A stretch of DNA of 64,000 nt from Lactarius indigo. Taxonomy: Eukaryota; Basidiomycota; Agaricomycetes; Russulales; Russulaceae. The stretch's first letter is position 1, and every line of letters begins with the position of its first letter. The notes beneath the pieces are model-generated. The model was not told the origin of the DNA. It worked only from the letters and a program-made list of their open reading frames with translations, and did no database searches. The stretch spans positions 736,903-800,902 of the forward strand of contig JAFKAC010000023.1 of assembly GCA_025766275.1 (NCBI GenBank), in the 5' to 3' direction. Below are positions 18,001 to 28,905 of the stretch, in pieces. Position numbers and translations under genes: made by a program.

Positions 18001-19427
18001 CTGAAGGAAGGAAGGTGGTTAAGTGTAAATGGGTGTTTAAGAAGAAAGCAGATGGACGCTTTCGTGCTAGGCTAGTGGCAAAAGGGTTCACCCAACTAGA
18101 GGGGGTGGATTTTGACGAAACTTTCTCCCCAGTTGCCCGCTTTGAGTCCTTGCGACTCCTTCTCGCGTTGGCTACGCTTGAAGACTGGCATATTCACCAG
18201 ATGGATGTCAAGTCGGCATTCCTTCATGGGGAACTGGAGGAAGAAATATATATGAAGCAACCAGTCGGTTTCGTCACAGCTGGCTCCGAGCACCTTGTGT
18301 GCCGGCTACAGAAGGCCCTTTACGGCCTGAAGCAAGCTTCCCGCGCATGGAATGTGCAGTTCCATGGGGTCCTAGTTGACCTAGGCTTTACGCGGACGTA
18401 CTCTGATGCAGGAGTATACGTGTATCATCTTCAAGAGGGGGGTGATACACTTTTCGTGATCTTATATGTAGATGACATCACTATACTCGGAAGTTCCTTA
18501 TCAAAGATTAAAGATCTGAAGGCTTCTCTATCTAGTCGATATGAGATGACCGATCTGGGAGAGATCCAGTCCTATCTTGGTGTTAACATCACCAGAGATC
18601 GTGCTAATCGCACTATGGAGATCAACCAGTCAGACTACATCTGCGATGTGGTGGAACGCTTTGGAATGTCTGATTCCAATCCAGTATATACCCCTCTTCC
18701 CTCTGGCGCCGAGGCACACTTGATCAAGTACACGGATCAGGCCTCTACTTCTGAGATTAAGAAGTATCAACAGATCATCGGGTCTCTGCTATACGCGCAG
18801 ATTGGAAGCAGACCTGATATTTCCTTCGCTGTTGCGCGCCTTAGCCAATTTGCTTCCAACCCCTCCCCTCAGCATTTACGCCTAGCCAAGTATGTCCTAG
18901 CCTATCTTAATAGCACCAAGGACTACTCGTTGCGCTATGCTGGAGGGAATGGCAATGGTGGTGAAGGCCTTCATGGCTACTGCGACGCTTCCTGGGGAGA
19001 TCAGGAAGAAAAGCACTCCACCTCTGGTTTTGTCTACCTGCTTGCAAATGGAGCCATTTCTTGGTGCACCAGAAAGCAAAAGACAATTGCGCAGTCGACC
19101 ACTGAGGCAGAATACATGAGCCTCTCAGATGCCTCTAACCAGGCTCAGTGGTACGCCACTTTCCTTGGAGAATTGGGGTATGAGGTATCCTCCCCCATTC
19201 CTCTGCACTGTGACAATAAGGGTGCTGTGGACTTAGCTCTCAACCCTGTCACTGGGAGACGTTCCAAACACATCCTAATCAAGCACCATGTAGTAAGGGA
19301 ATACGTAGAAAACAAGGTCATACACCTGATACGTACACCCACAGGGGAAATGGTTGCAGATGGACTTACCAAGTCACTGCCCAGAGAACCCTTTGAAAAA
19401 ATGGTTGCTGATCTAGGAATGGTGTAA
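15024..19427 (+). CDS. gag-pol: Copia-1 Gag-Pol polyprotein
   Basis: 1467 codons from an ATG (MSFHLVFPPSVTLAKLDGTNW). Order: a UBN2/Gag-like N-terminus (LDGTNWQTW, LLDALPPSY); a CCHC zinc knuckle at 252-265 (CHYCKKPGHKKPEC); an aspartic protease with D351 in MMDSGASAHF; an integrase zinc site (WHQRMGHMS, CHGCELGK) and core (VHSDLVGPL, HSDRGGEY, NGRAERFN); a Pro-rich linker; an RT with QMDVKSAFLHGELEEEIYMK and YVDDITILG; and an RNase H with YCDASWGDQ and STTEAEYMSL. The integrase-before-RT order identifies Ty1/Copia. No frameshift separates gag and pol. All catalytic residues look present, so the element may still be mobile. Confidence 0.98.
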   Translation: MSFHLVFPPSVTLAKLDGTNWQTWSATFTSLMLMNGCSRHLTHGAPASVPQHPPLAAGAVGPTGPTDEGLAILALWAKQEEVITGLLFLSVTTEVLSGIHSSHIFPTVHDKFVELENLYGQVGSMATFNIWVGLANTKLQEGSPFLPQLQKMLDLRNTLVEQGMPISDMQMSFILLDALPPSYSTIAGTILASGPPSNLQPQDLINRFINEESRLAGPMASYNKVAPVKKSSAPHAHEARPSGSSVSSDIICHYCKKPGHKKPECYKLKRDQENAKKGKAGQRAKAAQNTTVEVPDSLPANRLNSIPVPKSRLFTIVNGSGKIEEVHEVPQVSLYTMGTHSTQIASKWMMDSGASAHFTPHIEDYDTYTPHKGVEVLLGDNSLLRSVGTGTVTIHTNFGYDLKISNVLHLPNTHSRILSTPALTAKGAIVSFDATTFAIRYDGKTIAEGHKASGLYWLDGHHKVNAQATASASLDVWHQRMGHMSKEALQRYAPKSVKGLNIDESPEEEGPCHGCELGKSTRKPFPPSQKRAQESLELVHSDLVGPLQSNSIQGNKYFATFIDDFSKAAVVIPMKSKDEFTGAFLHYKAWAEKQQNKPIKTLHSDRGGEYVNNVLKDILLEEGIEHMLMMPYSPQQNGRAERFNRTIMEKGTSMLHHAGLSLGFWEQAVQTAVHIYNRTPTCSNEWKTPLELWDGTVPDVSYLRVFGCKAYYHVPEHNRCKLDPKSKEAVFVGYEPNSKGYKLWDRHSRCFVSSRDVTFDEATFPSLSDLTSHSKPPITSPMSGEPAKGAAVAGEIFFVVPSQPTPAVAPAAPQTPIFVLPPVQVPAVPAQQPSTPPNTSPNPADQTIYHTPPSQAPAPTTPRRPRTRSQGRPPVVTAPIPAPNFNRDISPPRETPRSPRNGPVTTPPRPRRGTRVQFTNPRYYTEENDEFVPGSSRLGMMDLLNAAEVPGYKDPQTFKQAMESDQAVDWLEACQYELDALDKLDVWRLEPLPEGRKVVKCKWVFKKKADGRFRARLVAKGFTQLEGVDFDETFSPVARFESLRLLLALATLEDWHIHQMDVKSAFLHGELEEEIYMKQPVGFVTAGSEHLVCRLQKALYGLKQASRAWNVQFHGVLVDLGFTRTYSDAGVYVYHLQEGGDTLFVILYVDDITILGSSLSKIKDLKASLSSRYEMTDLGEIQSYLGVNITRDRANRTMEINQSDYICDVVERFGMSDSNPVYTPLPSGAEAHLIKYTDQASTSEIKKYQQIIGSLLYAQIGSRPDISFAVARLSQFASNPSPQHLRLAKYVLAYLNSTKDYSLRYAGGNGNGGEGLHGYCDASWGDQEEKHSTSGFVYLLANGAISWCTRKQKTIAQSTTEAEYMSLSDASNQAQWYATFLGELGYEVSSPIPLHCDNKGAVDLALNPVTGRRSKHILIKHHVVREYVENKVIHLIRTPTGEMVADGLTKSLPREPFEKMVADLGMV

Positions 19428-19778
19428 AGATGGGTTCTAGGACGTCGAACTGTTGTGTATACTTGCAACAGAACTCCTAGTTTAATAGCTAAGAAAAACC
19501 CTTCTTAAAGAACTGAAGAAGTTGGACCTGTTCCATCTTATCTCCTAGCTCATGGCTCTTCAAAAAGTAGTTCTTCTGAACTACACTATCCTCATAGAGC
19601 AGTGCATGAAGACCTCCAAAAAGTTGTCCTTTATCAGGACTTCTGCGTACATAGATTCTTTCTAACCAGAGAATCGAAACATTTCTCATAGTAACAGTTA
19701 AAGCAACGAAGTGTCCTGCCAAGGCACTTTCACTCAATGCTTACACCACTCTTGTGGACTGTCTCTATCATGGAGGGA

Positions 19779-20321
19779 TGTTGAGACGTGACTGTTAAAG
19801 TCACATGTCTCGTGGGATCTGATTGAGTCAGCCCACATACTAAATACGGTATCTGTCCCTTATGGACTTATGGACACTCCGGACTCATACGGACCGCTTT
19901 TGTTTATCTTTATTGTTAGATCCTTATATGGTTCTTATTGTTCTTTCTATTGTTAAGATACCGGTATTGTCTGCTTTAGGCAGCTATTGTTCTCTGCCAT
20001 CCAATGGCATTTCTCCCTCTGGCGCACAGACCACCTGTATTGTGTTTGGGTCACCAGTGCGCACAGACCATTATTAGCTAAGCATCCTGTATATAAGGAC
20101 TGCTGTTTTCGCCTCTACACTTCAGAGTTCCTTCTACCTCTGAAGTGTAAGTTCCTTCTTTCTACCTTACTCATTCACCTTTACTCATAAGACGTTCTAT
20201 AGAACTTGTCTGTCTCTAGGTGTGTAGTAATGGTATTAGAGTTCCTTCTACCTCTGAAGTAACTTGTCTGTCTCTAGCTGCCCAAGCTTAAACCTTTGCT
20301 TGTTAGTTCTGCGCTTCAACA
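19779..20321 (+). repeat. 3' LTR of copia-1
   Basis: 543 bp, preceded by the purine-rich TGGAGGGA. The 350 bp between the gag-pol stop and this LTR holds no gene that I can support. Confidence 0.97.
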
Positions 20322-20326
20322 GCTCG

Positions 20327-21588
20327 ACCCCCCACCAGGATGGGGAGGACCGCCAGGGGGGGACTTCCCTCGATGCCCAGGCAGAGGAGGAGATCCACCG
20401 GACCTTCCAAATAATCCACCAGAAGGAGGACCCCCAGGTGGAGGTGGCAGTGGAGGCCTGCCAGGAGGTGGAGGAGGAGGAGGACACGGGCATGAGAAGC
20501 TAACAGGTGAACCTCCCACCATCTTCGACGGAGACCGCACTAAGGTGGATTCATTCCTCACACAATGGCACGTATACTGGGGAATGAACCTTGACACCCC
20601 TGTCATGCACAACAACTACCGACGAAGCCTCCTGTTTCTGTCCTACATCAAAGGGACATCAGTCAGCGAATGGGTACTTTCATACCTCAAATGGCTCAAC
20701 CAGCAAATACAACGAGGAATAGACCAGCACACGAGAGATCTGTGGAATGCAGTAGCAGAGGGTTTTAACCAACGGTTCGTTAACACTCTTGAACGTGAAC
20801 AAGCTCAAGCGCTTTTGAGAAAGGGACTCAAAATGGTCGACGGAGACATTGACAAATACGTCAATGAGTTTGAAGAAGCCACCAGAAAGGCAGGATACTG
20901 CCTCAACGATCCCCAGACCATCGACTTGTTCACCAAAGGGTTGCCCAAAAAACTGTATGAAAAAACGTACAATCTGGACAAGCCAGAAACATTCGACGAG
21001 TGGAAGCGGGCAACACTCCGTCAACAACGCAACTACATCCACATCCGAGCCCAGGTGGATGAGTACAAGGACACCAAACCCAAGAAAACGGGTAACGCCG
21101 GGTGGACCGTTCCCCAAAATCTCGCAAACCCTTGGGCAATGGACACCTCTGCTGATCGAACAAAAGCAAGACTAGCAGGATCGGAAGAAATTGACTATGG
21201 TAAGCCGCCTTATACCGGCTTACCCCCTTTCCCACCAAGAGGAGGACCTGGGGCGAGGGGGCGAGGAAGAGGGGGGTCACGACGGGACCTAAGGACGGTG
21301 TTGTGTTATAATTGCAATGCCCCTGGTCATCTCTCACGAAACTGCCCCCATCCCAGACAGCCGCAACAATGGCAACCACAGAATACCGAACCCTCCACTG
21401 TTCGAGCAGTGGAAACTGATTATTACACACAAGAAACACCGCCAGCTCAAATACAGGCCGCTTCCACCAGCAAGACCACCGAAGAACGGGCCAAAGAGTG
21501 GCTTACTGGAGTCGCAAACGCACCTGACGAAGTAAAAGACCTGATATTGCAGGATTTATGGGGAAAAGAGGGTTTTCGGAGCACCTGA
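20327..21588 (+). pseudogene. gag: A2 gag, 3' part
   Basis: Continues gag after copia-1: a Gly/Pro-rich linker (PPPGWGGPPGG, GGGGSGGLPGGGGGG), PTIFDGDRTKVDSFLTQWHV, IDLFTKGLPKKLYEK, a CCHC knuckle CYNCNAPGHLSRNC, and the end GKEGFRST. It is about as long as the corresponding part of A1 Gag and has no stop in this part. It ends in the conserved overlap with pol. Confidence 0.9.
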
Positions 21589-21604
21589 ACCCATCGGCCT
21601 GGGT
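21570..21604 (+). promoter_or_regulatory. Putative -1 frameshift signal in A2
   Basis: GGGTTTT at 21570-21576 with gag phasing G-GGT-TTT, followed by the ACCCA/TGGGT stem at 21589-21604. After the slip the pol frame reads GFSEHLNPSAWVRALNCNS, parallel to A1. Confidence 0.7.
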
Positions 21605-24600
21605 GAGGGCTTTAAATTGTAATTCTGTAATCATGACGTGCTTTTGATCTCTTCAAATTCCAGTCCCGATACACACGAATTACTGAATGGCCGACATAAG
21701 AGCATTGGTGGACTCAGGAGCCACTGACAACTTCATACACCCAAGTTTCATAAAGAAGATGGGTATTGGCACACGGCCACTAACCCAGCCGCAAAAAATT
21801 TGGAATATTGATCAAACGGAAAATAAAGCTGGGTCCATCACTCACTTCACCAATCTTGATGTATACGCCAAAGGTTACCACAGAACTATGCGATTCCTCA
21901 TCATGGATCTCGGAATCGAGGAGATCGTGTTGGGATACCCATGGTTTGTTGATAAGTGACCCTTGCGCACTTAGCGGCTCGTACGGACCGGACTTGCAGC
22001 ATGGACTGCTTTAGATTAGATATACAGGACTTATGGATTAGATACTGTTTGATCTGTACAATCTGGACTTACCATTGCGTCATCTATGACATCAGTGTAC
22101 TTCTATGACATCATACATCCGGACTCTGCGTTGTATAAACACTTTTGTACTTCTCTTTGTTCTTTACTTGGTATTATCTTTATTATGATGTCAGTATGAT
22201 ATCATCTAGTTCTGGACTCTCCTTGTTCTCCTTTCCCTTGTTCTCAAAGTGTCCACTCTTTTGTCCCTTTGTAGAACAATAGCACCTTTGTATTCTGTGA
22301 CTAGCGTTACTTACCTTGTACTACTGTCACCCTCTGTAGGAGTATAAGTAGAGTACCATGTATGCTCCTGGTCCACATCAGTTCTCACTGTTTGTGTGCC
22401 AGGTAAGCTTCCTTCCCTCCAATGTAACAACATCAGTTCTCACTGTTTGTGTGCCAGACACTCTTGCTTCTCTTGCCTGACCCCCTGTTGCTGCTTCAAG
22501 CACTCTCTGCATATCTCACCACAGTCTTCTTGTCACTGTGAGTATGCTCTCTACTTGTGCTGTTCATCATGGTTAGCAACCTACAAGCCAACTATCAATT
22601 GGCATGACGTGGTAGTACATGAAGAAATCATGCCGGTCATGATCAGTACGCAGGACAATCCCCACCAACAAACCATTATCGCCGCTGCCCTCACTAACGA
22701 TCAGAAGGAAGACATAGTCACAGATTTAGACAGCGAGGACGTATATCTACGCACTACTACGTCCACCAAACTGGCGATTCAAGCAAAAGGAGAAGAACCA
22801 CCCGTGGAACTACCAGCGGTTTACCAAGCGTTCCGGAAGCTCTTCAGTGAAGAAGCATCTCAACGCTTCCCTCCCGCTAGGCCATGGGATCACGCCATTG
22901 ATTTCAAACCAAATACCCCATCGACGATAGACTGCAAAATATACCCGCTAACACAGGAAGAAGAGGGCAAGCTCAAAGAGTTTCTAGACGAAAAACTCAA
23001 ACAGGGGTATTTACGCCCCTCCATCTCCCCGTATGCATCATCATTCTTCTTCGTTAAAAAGAAGGACAGGAAACTACGCCTGGTACAGGACTACTGGGTA
23101 ATCAACTCCCATACCATACGCAACCAATACCCTCTCCCCCTTATTCAAGATCTTATTTATGACCTCAGCAATGCACACATCTACACCAAACTTGACATCC
23201 GCTGGGGGTATAACAATATTCGCATTCAAGACGGAGATCAAGAGAAGGCGGCCTTTAAAACCAAATTTGGCCTCTTCGAACCGACAGTCATGTTCTTCGG
23301 TCTGACAAATTCACCCACGACTTTTCAGACAATGATGAACCACATCTATCGAGATACAATCGCCAAACACGAACTCCGCAGCACCGTTATTCGAGTATAC
23401 ATGGACGACATCGGGATTGTGACGCACGAAGGTCACGACTCTGCAGACCACGTCGCAGTGGTCACGGATGTCCTTCGCGTTGCCCAAGACCACGACCTGT
23501 ACTTTAAACTCGAAAAATGCCTCTTCCACCAACCTCGGATGGATTACCTGGGGGTAATCCTTGAAAAGGGGGTAACTCACATGGATCCGGTAAAAGTTCG
23601 GGGTATCAAGGAGTGGCCAACACCAACAAAAGTTAGGGATGTACGCTCTTTCTTGGGTTTCTGCAACTTTTACCGCTTATTCATCTGAGGTTTCGCCACA
23701 CACGCCCGACCACTAAACCAGCTCACAAGAAAGGACACTGAATGGCGGTGGACGGAGGAAGAAGACCGCGCATTCAAGACACTCAAACGCCTCGTTACTG
23801 AAGAACCAGTGCTGGCACATCCCAATCTGCAAGAGCAATTTGAGCTGGAGGTTGACGCCTCTGGATTCGTGGTGGGTGCAGTTCTTCTGCAAAAGAAATA
23901 TGACAGGCACAAGCACCCAATAGGATATTACTCTGCAATGCTGAGTGAAGCAGAACGTAACTACGATATTTACGACTTAGAACTTCTTGCCATCGTAAAA
24001 GCTCTCCGACACTGGTGCCCCCTGCTCGCAGGATCCCCACATAAGATCAACATATTCTCAGATCATCTAAACCTGCAGTACTGGAAGACACCACAAAAGA
24101 TCAGTCGAAGGGTTGCCCGGGAAGTGCTGGAACTGATGGAATATGACTTCAAAATCCATCATATCAAAGGGAAGAACAACGGCAGGGTGGATGCGCTATC
24201 AAGACGGCCAGATTACGATCAGGGGGAAGAAGATAATCAAGGTGTGGTCGTCTTACCTCCAGAGGTATTCATACGAGCCACTAATGTTGTGCGCACACTG
24301 GAAATACACCCTATGATGCAACAACCGAGGCAACAACAAGACCCCGCCATAATCAAAACCTGGATCGATGCCCATCGCCTCAAAAAGATAGAAGGGGAAT
24401 GGTACAAGGATGGGCGATTGGTGGTCACAGGACCTATGATAATGTATCGGGCTATCATACAAGACCATCACGACCCGCCAGTACACGGACACCCCGGGAT
24501 AAGTAGGACACAACGAATCGTAGAATGACACCACTGGTGGCTGAGCATTCGTCGGGATGTGTACGAGTATGTCACAGGATGCACTGACTGCCAGAGAAAC

Positions 24601-25679
24601 AAAGTCAACACTGGACCAACCCATGCCCCTTTGCATCCAATTACTGCCGTCACGGATGCCCCTCCTTTCCACACCATCGCCCTAGACTTCATCACCAAAC
24701 TACCAACTTCACAATCGTACGACAGTATTCTGACCATCACCGACCACGACTGTAGCAAGGCATCCATATTTATCCCATGCAACAAAGAAATCACGGCAGA
24801 AGGAACCGCCATTTTGTACGTCAATCATGTGTTCAGACGATTTGGGCTACTGTGTAAAATCATCAGCGATTGCAACCCCTGATTTGCCTCCAAATTCACG
24901 CAAGAAGTATGCCGTATACTAGGTATCCAACAGAACATTTCCACGGCCTATCACCCACGCACAGACGGACAGTCTGAGCGAACCAATCAGTGGCTCGAAC
25001 AATATCTGCGATTCTGGGCTAATGAACGCCAAGATAACTGGGCGGAATATCTCCCCATAGCAGAATTCGCTCACAACAATTGGCCCCACGAGCACACGAA
25101 ACAATCGCCGTTCATGCTCCTGATGGGGTACAACCCGATGGCTGATTGGACGGATAAGCCATCCCCAATTCCAAATGTGATCACCAGACTGACACAGCTA
25201 AAGGAAGTGCATCAACTTGCACAGGACCTTATCAAAAAGGCACAAGATAGCTGGGTCCGGCATAAAGATACCCCGCGCTATCAAGTTGGTGACCAAGTGT
25301 GGCTGGAAGGAAGACATCTACGAACCAATCAGCCTACAGCAAAATTAGCAGCGCGACGCCACAGACCATTTAAAGTGATTCAGGTGATGTCCCCTTACAA
25401 CTACCGACTCGAACTTCCCACACAGTGGAGCATCCACCCAGTGTTCCACATCGATCTTCTCACGCCATACAAGAACACAACCTTTCACGGCGAAAACTTC
25501 CCACATCCACCGCCAGATCTTGTGGAAGGCGAAGAGGAGTACGAAGTCGAGGCCATTATAGACTCCCAGCATTTCGGAAGAAGGAAGAAATTGCAGTATC
25601 TTGTCAAATGGAAGGGCTATCCAGACTCGGAGAATCAGTGGGTTGACAAGGACGATGTGTTCGCCCCAGAAGCAATAAA
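21589..25679 (+). pseudogene. pol: A2 pol with multiple TGA stops, split by LTR B1
   Basis: Parallel to A1 Pol throughout. The protease has LVDSGATDNF. RT blocks include KLRLVQDYWVIN and YMDDIGIV. RNase H keeps its Asp (LEVDASGF). Integrase has PVHGHPG, CTDCQRNK and LDFITKLP. The chromodomain has YLVKWKGYPD. The frame is broken by TGA near 21657 and 21685, then at 23686-23688 (FI-stop-GFA; A1 FIRGFA), 24526-24528 (VE-stop-HHWW; A1 TERHYWW) and 24880-24882 (NP-stop-FASKF; A1 DPRFASKF). The last three stand where A1 has Arg, as expected for CGA-to-TGA. LTR B1 interrupts GYPW-LATYK. Confidence 0.93.
21947..22569 (+). repeat. Solo LTR B1 in A2 pol
   Basis: 623 bp, TGTTGATAAG to CTGTTCATCA, with perfect TGGTT duplications (21942-21946, 22570-22574). 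Removal restores GYPWLATYKPTINW. It contains two copies of a segment with CATCAGTTCTCACTG and TTTGTGTGCCAG, 70 bp apart. Confidence 0.95.
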
Positions 25680-26269
25680 TGTCATGACTTTCTGCTTTCA
25701 TCGTATTCTCTTTTTCGGACTCGTTCTTTCCTCTCTCTATCTAACCCTTACCTTCACATTACGAGCCCTGTATGACTACGCGGACATTATGTTTACCCGG
25801 TTCCTATCACGCGCTTTGCTTATTGTTGTTATCTTTCGATAAAGCTCGACATGTGCTAGTTTCTGTTCACTTCTCACTCACGCACAGACCCACGTGATTC
25901 TCCTTTGTTCTTGATACAGACGACCTTTGTCCCCATTATGTCTCATCTTTTGTTCTCTAATAAGGGACAACATTACGCCCTTATTTGTACGGTACAACAC
26001 CACGCGTATTTAAGCTCAGTACTACCTAGCTTGTACAGTAGACTAGACTTCTTGTGTAATACTACACTCGTCTACGCGAAGTCCCTCGTCTCGTGGTCCC
26101 TGCCTTTGCTAGACCTTCGCGTCTTAGCCTCTCTCTATAGTCCAAGTGACATACGTCCTTGTGACTCTTGTGCATCATCTCTACTGAAGTCGAGCCTGTG
26201 AGCTCCGACTACCGATTGACTGACTGACTTAGTACAGGTCATACTTAACGCCCCTGTAGTGGCGTTACA
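25680..26269 (+). repeat. Solo LTR C between chromodomain and Pol extension of A2
   Basis: 590 bp, TGTCATGACT to GGCGTTACA, with perfect ATAAA duplications (25675-25679, 26270-26274). Removal joins FAPEAI to KEYQAG, parallel to ADKAVREF in A1, and puts the downstream frame in phase with pol. The orientation is tentative; its end resembles that of family A on the plus strand. Confidence 0.88.
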
Positions 26270-26274
26270 ATAAA

Positions 26275-27532
26275 GGAGTATCAAGCGGGCTGAACAGCTG
26301 TACGACACCTTAAAAGCCAGCCCGAGGATGATCAGGGAGAGTATCACTCCTACATCCGATCCTCTCATACCTCTATGCCCACTTCTCCTCTCAGACATGT
26401 CACCACAGCGATCCTCCTCGACCAAGTCGCACAAGACGCCACCAACCTCATCGAAGACGATGAAGAAACCGTGGTTCAACAGGTCCAGCTCACTCCGTAC
26501 ACACCTGCAAACATGCGAGCGGGGCATATCACCACTCAAGAATGGGCTAATGTCCTACAGAGGTTCCCCGACCCGACTCACCAGCCCGACGACGAGCAGC
26601 AGCATGCCATCCCTCACATCTTCCGAGACGACAATGGCAATCGAGAACCCGTTGCCATCATCCCCCCAGGTGACGACCTCATCAGCACACGGGGAATTCT
26701 CCCTGCCGACCGTCCCCTCGAAGACCCAACTGGAGTTAGAAGCAGCGGAGGATTGGCAGAGGGTGGCGAAGGAATGGGCCAACAAACAACTGCACTTAGC
26801 GCAGAGGAGGTTGAGCGAGTTGCGGCAGTGCAGGCAGCGCTCCCTAACAATGAAGCTCACGCTGACGACGAAGATTACTACCCAGTCAGACACCCCCTCC
26901 TTCAAACGCACAGCCACCCTACTAATTCCCAAATCACCCCATGGCTCGTTCACACCAATGGAACCGCCATGTCTCGAGGACATGTGCGACTGCCCGGCGT
27001 CGCACTTCACACCCCCATTACGCACAATGACAACCCTGCACAGGTCCTTGCGCCTGAAGGGTTCAGGGTGAATTGACAGCCCCATTACATTCACTTCCCC
27101 ATCACCAGACCCGACAGCATAGAAAGGAACGCCAGTCATGTTCAGATTGTCGGAGGTGCGAATCCCTTTGTGCTGGGGCTCATCCCTGGCTCCCCCCATC
27201 TTTACAGCAAACCTCTCTATGCTTTCCCAATGCTATCGGCTGCGGGACGCACCTTCATCACCCACAAGGACCTGGTCATCCTCGCCTCCAACAAGATTAC
27301 AGACCGTGCGCTGAACCGCATTGGGGATGAATCCCTGACTGCGGAGGTGACGCGTTACCGGGCGGCTGTGTATGAAGAAGAAAGGCTCGCTGCTCGTATC
27401 CACCAGCTCCAGGCCATGCAATTGTCGGCGAGAGATGATAAGAGGGACTGCATCTACCAGTTGGAGAGGGCTAATGTGTTTGGGAGGATTAGCGACAAAC
27501 AGTCTACTTGGGCAGTGCGGGACTTTCGGTGA
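26275..27532 (+). pseudogene. A2 Pol C-terminal extension
   Basis: After removal of LTR C this frame is continuous with pol. It contains ITTQEWANVLQRFPDP (A1 ITSEELHQTLQRFPVP), YYPVRHPLLQ (A1 HYPIRHAFLN), APEGFRVN (A1 VPEGFRVN) and NPFVLGLIPGS, then a coiled-coil-like end with LARIHQLQ-type repeats. Two TGA codons interrupt it (near 26296 and at 27074-27076). The second is at the Arg of FRVNRG in A1. Conservation of order and length with A1 supports a real domain. I recognise no known family. Confidence 0.75.
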
Positions 27533-27548
27533 GTCTGGGGTCTCACAC

Positions 27549-27562
27549 TGAAAAGGGGGTGA
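27549..27562 (+). promoter_or_regulatory. Polypurine tract of A2
   Basis: TGAAAAGGGGGTGA directly before the 3' LTR, the same as in A1. Confidence 0.85.
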
Positions 27563-28017
27563 TGTTACGGTTGCATGTATCGGACCCTTACTGTACCGGT
27601 TGTGGCTACGGCGGTAAGGTAGATTAGTCATGGACTTGGGGTTTACGATAGGAGTTAGGTGTTGAGGGATGACTCGACCCTAGTACAGGTAGTAGTAGTA
27701 CTAGGATTGCGCTACTTACACAACACATTGGATGCTACATTATGGTGACTCATAGCAGCGCTTGAAAGCCTGCTCTTCTTGTACTTAAGGTAGCTGTGGA
27801 AGACCAAGATATGCCATCTTGGTCTTCTTCAATCGTCACTTCTCTGTCTTCGCATTTTGAGTCTCGCCTCCATTCTGATTGGGAGTGCCGCAGTTATACT
27901 AGTGTCTTCGAACATCTAGAAGATTGCCTTCGTGCCATACGTCTTAGGACGTGATTAGCTAAGTTACAAGGTCGCCTTACCAAGCTCAAGTCGAGCTAAC
28001 ATTGTGACGGCGTTACA
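27563..28017 (+). repeat. 3' LTR of A2
   Basis: 455 bp, TGTTACGG to GGCGTTACA, followed by AATGC (28018-28022). The hairpin GAAGACCAAGAT/ATCTTGGTCTTC is intact at about 27799-27828. Confidence 0.95.
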
Positions 28018-28022
28018 AATGC

Positions 28023-28259
28023 TAGTAACACTAGTCACAGAATACAAGAAGGTATTGTTCTACAAACGGACAAAAGAGTGGACGCTTTGAGAACAAAGGT
28101 ATGGAGAACAAGAAGAGTCCAGAGCTAAATGATATCATAGTGACATCATAATAAAGATAAGACTAAGTATGGAACAAAGGAAAGTACAAAGGCATTATAC
28201 AACGCAGAGTCTGGATGTATGATGTCATAGAAGTACAGTGATGTCATATGTGATGCAAT
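28023..28259 (-). repeat. Solo LTR B3, second part
   Basis: Continuation of the LTR begun at 11452. It runs up to the KDZ target-site duplication TGATGCAAT (28251-28259). Confidence 0.9.
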
Positions 28260-28407
28260 CACATAATGATTGATGGTGACTTCCATCATTCATGGGCCAA
28301 CCGACGGTGAGAGTCTTAGATATGTCATGGGCTAGCCGACGTCGGCCGACGCCCAAGATTCCTTCCAAGATTCATGGGCCAGCCGACATCGGTTCGGACG
28401 GACGAGA
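28260..28407 (+). repeat. Left terminal inverted repeat of the KDZ transposon
   Basis: Matches the reverse complement of 43852-43997 at about 80%. Shared blocks include TGACTTCCAT, GATGGGCCAACCGACGGTGA-like, TATGTCATGGGC and TCGGCCGACG. It contains the perfect palindrome GCCGACGTCGGC. Confidence 0.88.
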
Positions 28408-28481
28408 TTTACAAACAGCTCCGTAGTAATCATGCAATGGTGACTTTTTATGGCTTCCGCATCTGAGAGACATGATCGGAC

Positions 28482-28905
28482 ACTGTACCAAATAGAATGT
28501 GTGCTTGACATCTGAGAGGTAAACACAGAGATGTTATCAAACATTGTCTGAGGTAGAATCTCGGACACATTCCATTGATCACTGTCTGAGGTACAATCTC
28601 GGACGTATTCCATTGATCACTGTCCGAGGTACGATCTCGGACGTAATCCATTGATCACCGTCCGAGGTAGAATCTCGGACGTGTTCCATTGATCACTGTC
28701 CGAGGTACGATCTCGGACGTGTTCCATTGATCACTGTCCGAAGTAGAATCTCGGATGTGTTCCATTTATTACTGTCTGAGGTTGAATCTCGGATGTGTTT
28801 CATTGATCACTGTCTGAAGTAGAATCTCGGACGTATTCTATTAATTACCGTCCGAGGTAGAATCACGGACGTGTTCCATTGATCACCATCCGAGAGTTAA
28901 TCTTG
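28482..28905 (+). repeat. Left subterminal 38-bp tandem array
   Basis: About 11 degenerate units of 38 bp. Each holds TCCATTGATC and an interrupted palindrome GTCCGAG, seven bases, CTCGGAC. The period and palindrome match the right subterminal array. Confidence 0.88.

Larger units (their letters stand above)
13476..20321 (+). mobile_element. Copia-1: intact, very young Ty1/Copia retrotransposon
   Basis: 6846 bp with two 543-bp LTRs that look identical, flanked by perfect GCTCG duplications (13471-13475, 20322-20326). It has one uninterrupted 1467-codon gag-pol frame with all catalytic motifs. It is the most recent insertion visible here and is inside A2 gag. Confidence 0.98.
11710..28017 (+). 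mobile_element. Gypsy A2: complete but inactivated chromodomain element with four inner insertions
   Basis: Bounded by TSD AATGC at 11705-11709 and 28018-28022. LTRs of 455 bp (after removing B2) start TGTTA(T/C)GG and end GGCGTTACA. The internal order is PBS, gag, GGGTTTT, pol with chromodomain, Pol extension and polypurine tract, as in A1. The two LTRs differ at roughly twenty positions, mostly CpG transitions, so A2 is older than A1. Inner insertions are B2, copia-1, B1 and C. Confidence 0.96.

Noticed and set aside
26328..27071. Alternative 247-codon frame over the A2 Pol extension
   Set aside because: The frame at 26375-27076 is the one homologous to A1 and in phase with pol after LTR C is removed.
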